Shown here: positions 8,218-17,181 of the stretch, piece by piece
Layout of the letters: each line of letters starts with the position of its first letter
Position numbering within the stretch: position 1 is the stretch's first letter
Assembly: GCA_016219645.1 (NCBI GenBank)
Contig: JACRLR010000010.1
Span: forward strand, 104,206-168,205
Length of the DNA: 64,000 bases
Origin: Nitrospirota bacterium
Lineage (GTDB): Bacteria; Nitrospirota; Nitrospiria; Nitrospirales; Nitrospiraceae
Direction: 5' to 3'
The notes under the pieces: model-generated
Told to the model about the DNA's origin: nothing
Seen by the model: only the letters and a program-made list of their open reading frames with translations
Database searches by the model: none
Program-made: the position numbers and the translations under genes

Positions 8218-8963
8218 AGCTGCGATAGTTGCGCGACTGCGCGAGTCAGCAACGTCGTGGTCTGTAGATACCGGTCAAAGAGCCGAGGCATTTCATGGTG
8301 GCCCGGAGATATCTGGCCGCGTTTGAGCAATAGGATATCCTGCAATCCCTGCAGATCCAGCTTCAACTGCTCAGCGACGTCCTTGATAACTGCCTCTGAG
8401 AGAAAGAGGGCCGGTCGATCGAGAAGACGCTGCACGCCGCGCAGCAGTGGAAGAAGTGACGTGATCGAGAGGGGCAGTAAAATTGCCGTCGCCTCGTCAG
8501 TCCCGTTCCCTTCGACATACCGCTGGCGTAGACGCAAGAGATGGCTCATGAAACCCTGGACCACGGCCTCTTTCAGCCGATCGGTCTTCACGTGGAATCC
8601 AATGAAGGGATCACGCCCGGCTAAGACGCGATGCTGTTCCTGAATTTCTATAAACTCAAGGGGAAATACCTCTGCAGATATGCGCAGCTCCTCTTCCGTC
8701 AGAAAAAGGGGAGCCACAATCTGTTCCTTGCTCCACTGACGATGCAACGTGCTGTACTGTTTAAGGACTGCGCTGTCATATGACGATACCAGAAGGAGGA
8801 TATTCAAATTGGATCGCCCTGGGAGAAATTCACCCCGGATAGCACTGCCATAGAGTAATACACCTTCCAACAACTCCCCGAACTGGCCTTTGACCCCCTT
8901 CACGTAGGTCTGCAGCAGCTTCTGTGTGTCGTCGGGCAACCCCTCGATCAGACGTTCAGCCAT
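8214..8963 (-). CDS. Nucleotidyltransferase-fold protein with altered catalytic motif
   Basis: An N-terminal minimal nucleotidyltransferase (Pol-beta/MNT) domain carries 'LLYGSAIRGEFLPGRSNLNILL'. A ~130-residue all-helical C-terminal part follows (residues 110-249). Active members read GS-x10-SDxD with two metal-binding Asp; here the pair is S-N-L-N, so both carboxylates are Asn. This suggests loss of nucleotidyl transfer and perhaps a regulatory or binding role. It is coupled by ATGA overlap to the TPM gene and lies 12 bp after the FAD monooxygenase gene, so the three form one minus-strand unit. Confidence 0.75.
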   Translation of the reverse strand: MAERLIEGLPDDTQKLLQTYVKGVKGQFGELLEGVLLYGSAIRGEFLPGRSNLNILLLVSSYDSAVLKQYSTLHRQWSKEQIVAPLFLTEEELRISAEVFPLEFIEIQEQHRVLAGRDPFIGFHVKTDRLKEAVVQGFMSHLLRLRQRYVEGNGTDEATAILLPLSITSLLPLLRGVQRLLDRPALFLSEAVIKDVAEQLKLDLQGLQDILLLKRGQISPGHHEMPRLFDRYLQTTTLLTRAVAQLSQL

Positions 8964-8975
8964 TCCAATGGTTCT

Positions 8976-10250
8976 TCACAACGACATCGGATGTGGAGAT
9001 CGCTCATTCGAACGCACATCGGGAAGAAACCCCGCAGCGATCACGCGATCGATCATATTAAAAGGCGGTACGGTTCGTAGCCCTGCCGTGGTCGACAGAA
9101 CCTGATAGCGCAGCCGCGCATTTCGATCCAGAGTTTGAAATACGCGATCACGCAAAAAGGCCACAACGGGATTTGCCGTATTCCAATAAAATACCTGTTG
9201 ATCAGCCAATCGCTGCAGCATCGTCACTTGGGGCCGCCTCGCTCGTTCAAACTGGCTCAGCCTGGCTGCTGAATAGTCTCTGTCAACGAGACAGCCCGGC
9301 AACAAATCGGATAGTGCCATGGCATCCACCATCGCCTGCATACGCCCCTGTGACGCATGGGGATTCATCGCATGGGCGGCATCACCAATCAGCACGGCGC
9401 CATCTGCGACCCATGTTGGCGTACGCACCCGCCCTGTCGGCATATAGGCGGTCTGCGTCCAATCGTTCAGGTGGCGAAATAGCCCTGCAAACTGCGGCGC
9501 GATCTGGCTCCATGCCTGCTGTAATGCAGGGATCCCCCGTTGCTTCACCGCCTCCATCGAATCCTTGGGAATCATGTAGAAAATATAGACCTTGTTTCCT
9601 GTCGCCGGGAAGAGTCCTAAGATCGTTCTCTCCCCGATGTAGTAGAATGCTTCCGAGACCGGGTCCTCCGACTCGAGAATGGCAATGAGATAGCCATCCG
9701 GGTACAGATACAGATCCGCCGGGATTTTCAGTGCCTCGCGAACCTTTGAAAATGCTCCATCGGCGCCGACGACGATCTTCGCACGGATCGTGCGTATACT
9801 GTCGGGCCCTGTCGTAGACAGCCCGACTACGCGAGGGCCCTCCCGCACGAGCCCTGTAAATGATGTTCCATAACGGAGCGTGACGCTCTTTTGCTGCTGC
9901 ACCGCCGCAACAATGGCATGGTGAGCCACATTCGGAAGCGTCACGATGGCACGGTTGTACGGCGCCGGGAGATCACCATAGTCGATACTGCAGAGGCGTG
10001 TCCCCCCTGCTCGACAAAAATGGAAGTGCCGTACGGATCTCGTGGCATCGGTCGGCAATGATGGCAAGACGCCTAAACGGTCGAGTATCTGCTGCCCGTT
10101 AGGTTGGAGAATCTCTCCCCGCAGGCCCTTCGGCGGTCCGACAGCCTGGTCCAACACCATGGTGCTGACCCCTTGTTTAGCCAGCGCCAGGGCCAAGACG
10201 GCGCCGCCTCCTCCCGCCCCTACGACTGCAACATCAGTCTCCTCAGTCAT
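8976..10250 (-). CDS. FAD-dependent monooxygenase (UbiH/PHBH-type)
   Basis: The Rossmann motif is VVGAGGGGAVLALALAKQG, with the ribose-binding acidic residue in MVLDQA. The DG motif (VVGADGAFSKVREAL) and the GD motif (GDAAHAMNPHASQG) are all in the right order for a class A flavoprotein hydroxylase of about 420 residues. Such enzymes use NAD(P)H and O2 to hydroxylate aromatic or quinone precursors. The specific substrate cannot be inferred, and it may belong to ubiquinone-type or secondary metabolism. It sits upstream of the nucleotidyltransferase/TPM pair. Confidence 0.85.
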   Translation of the reverse strand: MTEETDVAVVGAGGGGAVLALALAKQGVSTMVLDQAVGPPKGLRGEILQPNGQQILDRLGVLPSLPTDATRSVRHFHFCRAGGTRLCSIDYGDLPAPYNRAIVTLPNVAHHAIVAAVQQQKSVTLRYGTSFTGLVREGPRVVGLSTTGPDSIRTIRAKIVVGADGAFSKVREALKIPADLYLYPDGYLIAILESEDPVSEAFYYIGERTILGLFPATGNKVYIFYMIPKDSMEAVKQRGIPALQQAWSQIAPQFAGLFRHLNDWTQTAYMPTGRVRTPTWVADGAVLIGDAAHAMNPHASQGRMQAMVDAMALSDLLPGCLVDRDYSAARLSQFERARRPQVTMLQRLADQQVFYWNTANPVVAFLRDRVFQTLDRNARLRYQVLSTTAGLRTVPPFNMIDRVIAAGFLPDVRSNERSPHPMSL

Positions 10251-10264
10251 CGCTCCTCATACAG

Positions 10265-10364
10265 AAAGGTTTAGGTTGAGGTCGAGGTTGAGCCTGAAGG
10301 TACAAGAGAGTTAGCAGAACTCTCCTCTTTCTCGACCTTAACCTTAACCTTAGCCTCAACCTTC
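10265..10364 (-). terminator. Degenerate-motif hairpin after the PLD gene
   Basis: Arms built from repeated GGTTGAG/GGTCGAG units (10265-10291) and CCTTAACCTTAACCTTAG units (10331-10364) can form a long imperfect stem. The right arm ends about 5 bp from the stop codon of the minus-strand PLD-like gene, so a terminator role is likely. The same hexamer family fills the interior of the element at 28985-29146. Confidence 0.6.
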
Positions 10365-10368
10365 TTAC

Positions 10369-10914
10369 TCATTTCCATTCTTTAAATCTCGTGTGATCGT
10401 TCCACATTGCCAGGAACTTCTCCCGGGCCCTGACCGTAATAGCAGGGTCGGTAATGACATCGAGCCGTTCATCGTTATAACTATTGCCGCTCGTCGTGTG
10501 GTTCATCGACCCCGTCGTGTTCACTTCGTCATCGATCACAACCTGCTTCAGATGCATGAGCCCATCGTGCTCGTTTACGAGAATAGGAATTCCCGCCAGA
10601 TGCAGCGTGGTGAGTGCTGTGCGCTGTTTGACATCTTCTGTGCGCTGGCGATCGGTGATCATTCGCACATCGACTCCCCGTTTCTTTGCTGCAACCATTG
10701 CCGCCACTGCACGGGGAGAGGTCAACCCATACACCGCCACATAGAGATAGCGTGTCGCCCGCCGGTAGAGTGCCGTCAGACGATCCAACGGCGCGTCGTC
10801 CGGCCCATAATAGACTTCCACCGTCGCGCTCCAGCCGGCCCCGACTGGACACGCAGCTATCAGCATGACAAGACACAAAGCCCGTACGAAAAGGTTGGAC
10901 GTGACAATTCTCAT
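10369..10914 (-). CDS. Secreted phospholipase-D-like (HKD) protein
   Basis: MRIVTSNLFVRALCLVMLIAAC...WSA is a signal peptide, followed by a single PLDc domain. The HKD motif reads HLKQVVIDD...GSMNHTTSG (H-x-K-x4-D then G-S-x-N), and 'AMVAAKKRGVDVRMITD' precedes it. A single HKD in about 180 residues resembles Nuc-type endonucleases, which dimerise to form the active site. The upstream reading frame extends further, but that part is unlike the family, and 10914 lies 16 bp after the preceding gene. The product is probably a periplasmic nuclease or phosphodiesterase. Confidence 0.83.
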   Translation of the reverse strand: MRIVTSNLFVRALCLVMLIAACPVGAGWSATVEVYYGPDDAPLDRLTALYRRATRYLYVAVYGLTSPRAVAAMVAAKKRGVDVRMITDRQRTEDVKQRTALTTLHLAGIPILVNEHDGLMHLKQVVIDDEVNTTGSMNHTTSGNSYNDERLDVITDPAITVRAREKFLAMWNDHTRFKEWK

Positions 10915-10930
10915 CGAGGGCAGACCGGAG

Positions 10931-11452
10931 TCATTCGCATTCGAACAGCATCTTGAAATGGTCATCCGTGCCTTCCCAAGCCTGGGGCGCACTTGTGGCG
11001 AGCCACTGCTGGAGAAACTGTTTTTGGCCCGGCGTGAGCAGCTGTTTAATTTGGTGTGAGCGGCCTTGCAGGGGCTGGAGAAATCCAACCCGTTTCTGGA
11101 AATCCAACATCGCCGTGCGGACATACATACTCGTGAAAGCCGTAGGCATGTCCCCCTCGCCCTCGCCCTGAATCCAGACCGATAAAAACCGCTCTAATTG
11201 GAGTCCGGAACTATCCATGGCAGGATCTGTCTCGTGAAACAACTCGTTTTCTGATTCTTTGAGCGGAGTGGCCTCAGTGGACCTGAACATGAAGTTGCGG
11301 TTCCACATGTATTGATCCCTTCCAAAAATGCATACTGGCGGCGGATCACGGACAAAGTCAAGCCGCCTACCTAACCCCCGCAACGCAGCCCCTGCAATAC
11401 TCAGCGGGACCTGAACGAGCGTGAGTCTCGCCACGGAGTGCGCTTGTGCCAC
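10931..11452 (-). CDS. Hypothetical protein (173 aa)
   Basis: No family is recognised. The GTG at 11452 is preceded by AAGGAG at about 7 nt, a convincing start. The sequence is soluble and mixed; residues 85-170 are mostly helical (FTSMYVRTAMLDFQKRVGFLQPLQGRSHQIKQLLTPGQKQFLQQWL). It precedes the PLD-like gene by 16 bp on the same strand, so they are probably co-transcribed. It is divergent from the DUF3386 gene, with start codons about 57 bp apart. Confidence 0.65.
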   Translation of the reverse strand: MAQAHSVARLTLVQVPLSIAGAALRGLGRRLDFVRDPPPVCIFGRDQYMWNRNFMFRSTEATPLKESENELFHETDPAMDSSGLQLERFLSVWIQGEGEGDMPTAFTSMYVRTAMLDFQKRVGFLQPLQGRSHQIKQLLTPGQKQFLQQWLATSAPQAWEGTDDHFKMLFECE

Positions 11453-11473
11453 ATTCCACTCCTTGCGTATAAT
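11444..11473 (+). promoter_or_regulatory. Sigma70-type promoter for the DUF3386 gene
   Basis: A TTGTGC -35 box (11444-11449) and a perfect TATAAT -10 box (11468-11473) are separated by 18 bp. Transcription would start about 28 bp upstream of the ATG at 11509, whose ribosome binding site AAGGAG is at 11494-11499. The -35 overlaps the start codon of the divergent gene. Confidence 0.65.
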
Positions 11474-11508
11474 GCAAGCCCTATCCGATTCACCAAGGAG
11501 ATATCAAT

Positions 11509-12189
11509 ATGGAACAGCATCAACGGAAAGAGGGAGCGCCCGCGGTTACCGACGATCCAACGGCACGAGACATTCTCCGGCAAGCCTTCGAAAAGACTGC
11601 GCGGTGGCAGAAGGACTTTAAGGGGTTCACCGCCGATCTGACAGTGAATGTAAACGGAAAAGAAACCAGCGGACCAGTCATGGTGAAGGGCCCTCGTGAG
11701 GTATCAGTTCAACTGGGCGATGCAGAGGTGCAGAAGTGGGCGCAGGAACAGCTCGGAATGATCGCGGTGCATCGCGGCCCAAGGACCTTCGAGGAATCGG
11801 ACGGCAAATACTCCCTCACCATGGAAGAGGACGGGCACCCCTTCGGCACAAAACTCATCATTCACGGGTCGAATTCGTTTTATCGCGTCAAAGACCAACG
11901 CATCACCCAGATCAATCGCACGATGGCGCACCCGGGCATGACGCCTTTTGCCTTTACGATCAATGTGGAAGAGAGCGCGGTGACCCAGGACCAGAAACAT
12001 CTGACGACGAAGTACAGCGTGTACTACTATTCGCCGACCGACAAGAAACTGAACAATGTGGAAAGCTTTACCGACAGCCATGTGCGCATCGGATCATCGG
12101 ATTTGCCCGCCACCCGCAGGATCATTACTTACGAAAACGGCGAAGTGGTTGTGAAGAATCTGACGTTCACGAACCACAAGCTAATCTAG
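11509..12189 (+). CDS. DUF3386 family protein
   Basis: The start 'ARDILRQAFEKTARWQKDFKGFTADLTVNVNGKETSGPVMV' matches the DUF3386 pattern best known from cyanobacteria (~220 aa, soluble, beta-rich). Length and end (NGEVVVKNLTFTNHKLI) fit the family. No function has been assigned. It is followed after 2 bp by the DUF5069 gene and driven by the promoter at 11444-11473. Confidence 0.72.
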   Translation: MEQHQRKEGAPAVTDDPTARDILRQAFEKTARWQKDFKGFTADLTVNVNGKETSGPVMVKGPREVSVQLGDAEVQKWAQEQLGMIAVHRGPRTFEESDGKYSLTMEEDGHPFGTKLIIHGSNSFYRVKDQRITQINRTMAHPGMTPFAFTINVEESAVTQDQKHLTTKYSVYYYSPTDKKLNNVESFTDSHVRIGSSDLPATRRIITYENGEVVVKNLTFTNHKLI

Positions 12190-12191
12190 CG

Positions 12192-12623
12192 ATGGACTTG
12201 CGTACCGGCTTTCCTCGCAGCATGCGCGCGAAGATGGAAGGTTACGTCCATCTCGCGCGCATGATCGACAAATGCCGCGCCGTCCTGGCCGGCACCGAGG
12301 GCGAATACATCTACCCCTGCCCAATGGACGAACGACTCATGGAATTCGCAGGCATAACAGCCGATCAGTTCACCGCAGCCGTCAAAGCCAATCCAACAGA
12401 CGAAGCAGTAGCAAAATGGTTCAGTCAGGCGGCGAAGGCACATCCTCCGGCCGAAATGGAAGTATGGAACCAGATGATGCTGAGTCGTGGGCCAAGCTCT
12501 CCTGAGAGCATGGCTCGATTCAAGAAGTATCTCGACGCCGTCGATCCATCTCGCACCGACCTCACCGCCTGGTCAGACCTCCAAGATTTAGAAGAGAGCC
12601 GAATGGTCCCGCTCCGATCATAA
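12192..12623 (+). CDS. DUF5069 family protein
   Basis: MDLRTGFPRSMRAKMEGYVHLARMIDKCRAVLAGTEGEYIYPCPMD is the typical DUF5069 opening (D-L-R-x-G-x-PRS ... R-x-IDK-x-RA ... Y-x-CPLD). The full 143 residues have the family's usual length. The reading frame is open far upstream, but that part lies over the DUF3386 gene and is a shadow. The 2-bp gap implies an operon with DUF3386. Function is unknown. Confidence 0.8.
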   Translation: MDLRTGFPRSMRAKMEGYVHLARMIDKCRAVLAGTEGEYIYPCPMDERLMEFAGITADQFTAAVKANPTDEAVAKWFSQAAKAHPPAEMEVWNQMMLSRGPSSPESMARFKKYLDAVDPSRTDLTAWSDLQDLEESRMVPLRS

Positions 12624-13055
12624 TCCACGCTGAAGCCTTCAACTATCGATGAAGACATCAGCGACGACGGGACAAGTCAAGCAAACCCTCGTAATTCAAT
12701 CAAAGCAAGAGCATGAGGGGAGCGGTCACACAGTCCTTTTTGCTCGCAGAGCCCCACGGTGAAGCAGTGGTCGCTCGATGCGCGCAGTAGAGGACAATCT
12801 GACCACTCCCCTCTAATATGTTTGAGGGGAGAATGAAAAATGATGAGTGGCCTGACAATTCTTAGTACTCGCACAACGCGCCCGGGTTCGTCTGTCTGAC
12901 TGGCGAGTCTTTCTGGTCCGCCTGGTTCTTCCGTACGTTTCGAGTGAACATTTAGCCTTCCTGACATCACTATCCCCTTCTGCACGGTTGATTTCTCCGG
13001 CTGTTGAGCGTAGGAATTGACCCGATAGATGCACTAGCCTTACCGGGAACTTTCT
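12624..13055. repeat. Intergenic tract with palindromic core and half of a CTGGTT hairpin
   Basis: Element 12715-12813 has lower-stem arms GAGGGGAGCGGTCA (from 12715) and TGACCACTCCCCTC (to 12813). The apical core has GTGGTCGCTCGATGCGCGCA in reverse orientation, with the CCAC/GTGG variant of the inner stem. A separate half-core joined to a CTGGTT-type arm lies at about 12868-12947 (GTACTCGCACAACGCGCCCG then GTCTGTCTGACTGGCG). I see no gene here. Confidence 0.7.
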
Positions 13056-14339
13056 ATGTCAGAGCCCACCATTATCTGCCCGACCTGCAAGACTGAGATC
13101 AAGCTGACAGAATCCCTTGCCGCTCCATTGATCGAGTCAACCCGGCGCGACTACGAGAGACGGCTAGCGCAGAAAGACACGGACATTGCCAAGAAAGAAG
13201 AGTCGCTGCGTGAGCGAGAAGCAGCTGTCTCAAAAGCCACACAAGCGATCGACGCTCAGGTGGCCGAGAAGCTGCTGCTTGAACGCGCAAGGATCGTCTC
13301 AGAGGAATCCAAGAAGGCCAAACTCGCCCTGCAAACGGATATTGACCAGAAAACGAGAGAGCTCACCGAACTGCAGGACGTCCTCAATCAACGCGAAGTC
13401 AAACTCGCCGAGGCTCAAAAGGCACAGGCCGATCTTATCAGGCAAAAGCGTGAACTGGACGATGCCAAACGGGAGCTAGAACTCACGGTCGAAAAGCGAG
13501 TGCAGGATGGGCTTTCCGCCACTCGCGAGCAGGCCAAGAAAGAAGCGGAGGACGGTCTGAAGCTCAAGGTGATGGAGAAGGAGCAAACCATCGCTTCCAT
13601 GCAGACCCAAATCGAAGAACTCAAGCGCAGGGCTGAACAGGGATCGCAGCAACTCCAAGGTGAAGTCCAGGAACTAGAACTGGAAGCCATGCTCAGAGCA
13701 AAGTTCCCAAAAGACACCATCGAGCCTGTCCCCAAAGGCGAATTCGGCGGAGATGCCCTACAGAGGGTCATAGGCCTGCTCGGTCAGCCCTGTGGAACCA
13801 TCTTATGGGAATCCAAGCGCACCAAGAATTGGAGCGACGGCTGGCTGGCCAAACTTCGCGACGACCAGCGGACCGCCAAGGCAGACATCTCTGTAATCGT
13901 CAGCCAGACCCTTCCGAAGGGCATCGAGTCCTTTGATCTGGTCGAAGGAGTCTGGGTCACACATTCACGATCCATGCTCTCCGTCGCAGTCGCATTGCGC
14001 CACTCCTTAATCGAAATTGCCTCAGCTCGGCAAGCATTGGAAGGACAACAGACCAAGACGGAAATGGTCTATCAGTACCTCACCGGCCCACGGTTCCGCC
14101 ATCGGGTCGAAGCCATCGTCGAGGCGTTCTCTTCCATGCAGGAAGATCTCGACAGGGAGAAAAAGGCCATCACGAAGCAATGGGCAAAGCGAGAGGAACA
14201 GATCGAGCGGGTCATGCAGGCAACGGCTGGAATGTATGGAGATCTACAAGGCATTGCGGGAAAAACGATTCAGGAAATTGAGGGCCTGGGCCTCCCATTG
14301 CTCGACATTCCCAAGACTGACTCGGAGACGGAGGTTTAA
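13056..14339 (+). CDS. DUF2130 protein, coiled coil plus putative PD-(D/E)xK-like nuclease domain
   Basis: A short N-terminal Cys pair (CPTCKTEIKL) resembles half of a zinc ribbon. Residues 25-220 are a long charged coiled coil. The C-terminal DUF2130 domain (about 220-400) contains 'FPKDTIEPVPKGEFGGDALQRV' and 'GTILWESKRTKNWSDGWLAKLRDDQR', followed by 'ADISVIVSQTLP'. The D...(W)ExK spacing resembles the PD-(D/E)xK nuclease core (inference). The gene lies about 140 bp upstream of the small ORF and Rad50-like ATPase gene. DUF2130 genes also occur alone, so a shared role is not proven. Confidence 0.75.
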   Translation: MSEPTIICPTCKTEIKLTESLAAPLIESTRRDYERRLAQKDTDIAKKEESLREREAAVSKATQAIDAQVAEKLLLERARIVSEESKKAKLALQTDIDQKTRELTELQDVLNQREVKLAEAQKAQADLIRQKRELDDAKRELELTVEKRVQDGLSATREQAKKEAEDGLKLKVMEKEQTIASMQTQIEELKRRAEQGSQQLQGEVQELELEAMLRAKFPKDTIEPVPKGEFGGDALQRVIGLLGQPCGTILWESKRTKNWSDGWLAKLRDDQRTAKADISVIVSQTLPKGIESFDLVEGVWVTHSRSMLSVAVALRHSLIEIASARQALEGQQTKTEMVYQYLTGPRFRHRVEAIVEAFSSMQEDLDREKKAITKQWAKREEQIERVMQATAGMYGDLQGIAGKTIQEIEGLGLPLLDIPKTDSETEV

Positions 14340-14479
14340 TGACTGAGCGAAGGTAGATAGGACTACTCGCGCAGGCCGGACATATCGAACTGGTAGCACA
14401 AAGGGCAACACTCGAATGTTTCAAATACCGAAAAAGAGTCCATGTGGATTGACCCATTTACAGCTGTGGGCATACATTC

Positions 14480-14728
14480 ATGGCACGGCGGAACCTTGCT
14501 TGTGTGAGAGTATCCGCATTACTTGTGACTCCGATGATTAAATCACCCGCAGAAGAAAAATCCTCAGATGTTCCCACGCAGGTTTTCGAGGAATTTCTAT
14601 ATGCCCTTGAGAAAGCCAACGTTTCGACCGAATTGGTCACACGGCTTCGCAAAACTCTAATGGAAGATCGCGTCCTTACCGAACATGCACTGAAGGTAGC
14701 CGTCCTTGGACAGGAGACATTGCCTTGA
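14480..14728 (+). CDS. Small helical protein upstream of the SMC-like ATPase
   Basis: 82 residues with no recognised family. The C-terminal ~50 residues form two predicted helices (TQVFEEFLYALEKANVSTELVTRLRKTLMEDRVLTEHALKVAVLG). The stop codon overlaps the TTG start of the ATPase gene by 4 bp (TTGA), so the two are translationally coupled. An internal ATG at 14534 is an alternative start, and neither has a strong ribosome binding site. Position and coupling suggest an accessory subunit of the ATPase. Confidence 0.6.
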   Translation: MARRNLACVRVSALLVTPMIKSPAEEKSSDVPTQVFEEFLYALEKANVSTELVTRLRKTLMEDRVLTEHALKVAVLGQETLP

Positions 14729-17181
14729 TACTGGTGGATTCCATAACAATCAAAGAGTTTCGCGGTATCCGCGAACTAACCCTGGAATTTAAGCAGAAAA
14801 ATTTTGCCATCTGTGGCCCCAACGGTACGGGCAAGAGTGGCGTGGTTGATGCTCTTGAATTCGCCCTGACTGGAAACGTATCGCGTCTTTCCGGGGAGGG
14901 GAAAGGCGAAGTCTCCCTCAAGCAACACGCACCCCACGTAGACATGCGGGACAACCCAGACAAGGCACGTGTTACGGTCAAGGTTACAATCCCCAAGCTG
15001 AATAAGACAGTCACTGTCGAGCGAAGTCTGAAGAATCCAGCTGTTGCACAAGTGACGCCAAACGATGCCGATGTAATCGAAATACTCGATCAAGTGAAGT
15101 CTCATCCCGAGATCGCGCTTTCCCGCCGTGAGATAATTCGATATGTGTTAGCGACTCCCGGCAAACGCGCTGAGGAGGTCCAGGCGCTCCTCCATCTCGA
15201 TCAAGTTGAGCGAGTCCGAGTAGTTTTACAAAAGGTCGCAAATAGTTGCGAGAAGCAGTTAGCTCCTCTCGCCACGGCAGTCACTCAAGCCCGAGAAAAC
15301 CTATTGCGTGCAACAGGTATATCCGACGTGAAAACGGAGCGATTGCTTGCCGAGGCGAACACACAACGCACTATTATTGGGCTCCCCGCGCTTGTAGACC
15401 TGACTGACTCAACATCTCTCAAGGACGGAATGGCAACGCCAAGCTTGGCACAACCCCAACATATTCCCAAGGCTCAAGCCCTCGCTGATATTGGAGCCGC
15501 CCGCCAGACTCTCACTGAGATTACAAGCGCTTCAACTACTGCAAGTGCCGCTCAAGCACTGGATGCGCTTAACGCTCTTGCCAGCGATCCAGCCATCTCA
15601 GCGAGTGTGGAAAGAGAGAGTTTCTATGTAATCGGGATGGAGATGATTGAAGCTGCAGCGTGTCCGTTCTGCGATATCGCATGGGATCTCGTCGATCTCA
15701 AGAAGCACATTCAAGCCAAGCTAGATCATTTGAGAGCGATATCTGACAAACGCAAGAAAATCGAGAAGATGATCGCCCCTCTGATCACATCCCTTCGGAA
15801 AGCTCATTCTGCCATGAACAACTTGACTGGACACGCCGCCACTGCGACACCGCCAGTGGTCATTGAAGAAGTCATCTCCTATGGAACAAGTTGCAGAACT
15901 GCCATCGATAAGTTGACATCCTTCCTGCCAGTGAATGAAACGATTACGGCTCTGAATAGTATGTTGATGGTGCCCACGGGGGCTTTCGAAGCCATCGATA
16001 GACTCGACCAAGTAGTCGCTGCCCTACCTGAGCCGACTAAGCAAGACGCCGCTAGAGACTGGCTTTCGGTCGCGCAAGAGCGGCTTGAATTCTGGCGTGA
16101 TGCAACGCGAAAGAATAAGGCCGCGACAGAACAAGCTCAGAGGGCACGGCAGGTGTCTGACATATACGCTACCACGAGTGACAAGGTACTTGCGGGAATC
16201 TATGAGGCTGTCGAGAAAGATTTTGCCTCACTTTATCGTTATGTCAACCGCGAAGATGAAAACACGTTCAACGCTCAACTCGTCCCATCTATGGGAAAGC
16301 TTGGTTTCGGTGTGGACTTCTACGGCCGTGGTTTCTTCCCGCCAGGCGCTTATCATAGTGAGGGTCACCAAGACAGTATGGGCTTGTGCTTATATCTCGC
16401 GTTGATGAGACACCTCCAAGGTACCGGGTTCACTCTTGCCGTGCTCGACGACATTCTAATGTCCGTGGATGCAGGTCACCGACGTGAAGTCTGTGCCCTC
16501 CTGAAGAAGGAGTTCCCGAACACACAGTTCATCATGACAACGCATGACCCAATCTGGTTGCGCCACATGAAGACGGAGGGAATCATTGATGGACGGTCAG
16601 CACTACAATTCAGAAATTGGAGCGTAGATCAGGGACCAACTAGATGGGACGCGCGAGACGTATGGAAAGAGATCGAGGACTACCTCAATAATAATGACGT
16701 ACGAGGTGCGGCATCTCTCCTGAGGCACTATCTTGAATACGAATCAGCTGAATTGTGTCACAGACTGCGCGCGCCCGTTGAGTTCCGTGGCGATGCTCAG
16801 TATCAGCTCGGCGAGCTTCTACCCGCAGCGATCAAACGCATGCGTACACTCTTTGCGCGTATGAAGGAGTCGGCAAACTCATGGAACCAACAGGAGCTTG
16901 TAGACCAACTTGCCGCACGCGATACCAAATTTATCAAACTCGCCACAAGCTCGAACGCTGAGCAATGGCAGGTAAACGTGGCAGTGCATTACAATTCTTG
17001 GGACAATCTGTGCAAGAAAGACTTCGAGCCCGTAGTAGAAGCGGTCCGCCAGCTACTCAGTGCATTCACTTGTTCAGATTGTGACGAGTACCTCCGCGTG
17101 TCACCTGACCGCGAAACTCCTGAATCGATTCGATGCGAATGCGGTAAAACAACCTTCAATCTTCAGAAAAAAGTCCCGTAG
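14725..17181 (+). CDS. Rad50/RecF-like ATPase with CxxC hook and C-terminal zinc ribbon
   Basis: Walker A is GPNGTGKSG (31-39). A helical middle holds a CPFC motif at about 313, placed like the Rad50 zinc hook. The signature-like loop is SEGHQDSMGLCLYLAL (~546), Walker B is LAVLDDILMSVD (~570) and the H-loop is TTHDP (~605). A C-terminal four-Cys ribbon follows (CSDCDEYL...CECGK, ~782-806). The layout is that of SMC-like ATPases that act in repair or anti-phage systems such as the Lamassu LmuB group. The start is TTG at 14725, overlapping the upstream gene. The sequence looks more A+T-rich than its neighbours, suggesting acquisition by transfer. The exact family is unproven. Confidence 0.82.
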   Translation: MILVDSITIKEFRGIRELTLEFKQKNFAICGPNGTGKSGVVDALEFALTGNVSRLSGEGKGEVSLKQHAPHVDMRDNPDKARVTVKVTIPKLNKTVTVERSLKNPAVAQVTPNDADVIEILDQVKSHPEIALSRREIIRYVLATPGKRAEEVQALLHLDQVERVRVVLQKVANSCEKQLAPLATAVTQARENLLRATGISDVKTERLLAEANTQRTIIGLPALVDLTDSTSLKDGMATPSLAQPQHIPKAQALADIGAARQTLTEITSASTTASAAQALDALNALASDPAISASVERESFYVIGMEMIEAAACPFCDIAWDLVDLKKHIQAKLDHLRAISDKRKKIEKMIAPLITSLRKAHSAMNNLTGHAATATPPVVIEEVISYGTSCRTAIDKLTSFLPVNETITALNSMLMVPTGAFEAIDRLDQVVAALPEPTKQDAARDWLSVAQERLEFWRDATRKNKAATEQAQRARQVSDIYATTSDKVLAGIYEAVEKDFASLYRYVNREDENTFNAQLVPSMGKLGFGVDFYGRGFFPPGAYHSEGHQDSMGLCLYLALMRHLQGTGFTLAVLDDILMSVDAGHRREVCALLKKEFPNTQFIMTTHDPIWLRHMKTEGIIDGRSALQFRNWSVDQGPTRWDARDVWKEIEDYLNNNDVRGAASLLRHYLEYESAELCHRLRAPVEFRGDAQYQLGELLPAAIKRMRTLFARMKESANSWNQQELVDQLAARDTKFIKLATSSNAEQWQVNVAVHYNSWDNLCKKDFEPVVEAVRQLLSAFTCSDCDEYLRVSPDRETPESIRCECGKTTFNLQKKVP

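Noticed and set aside
11736..12191. N-terminal extension of the DUF5069 frame
   Set aside because: It lies entirely over the DUF3386 gene in another frame. The DUF5069 family begins exactly at the ATG at 12192.
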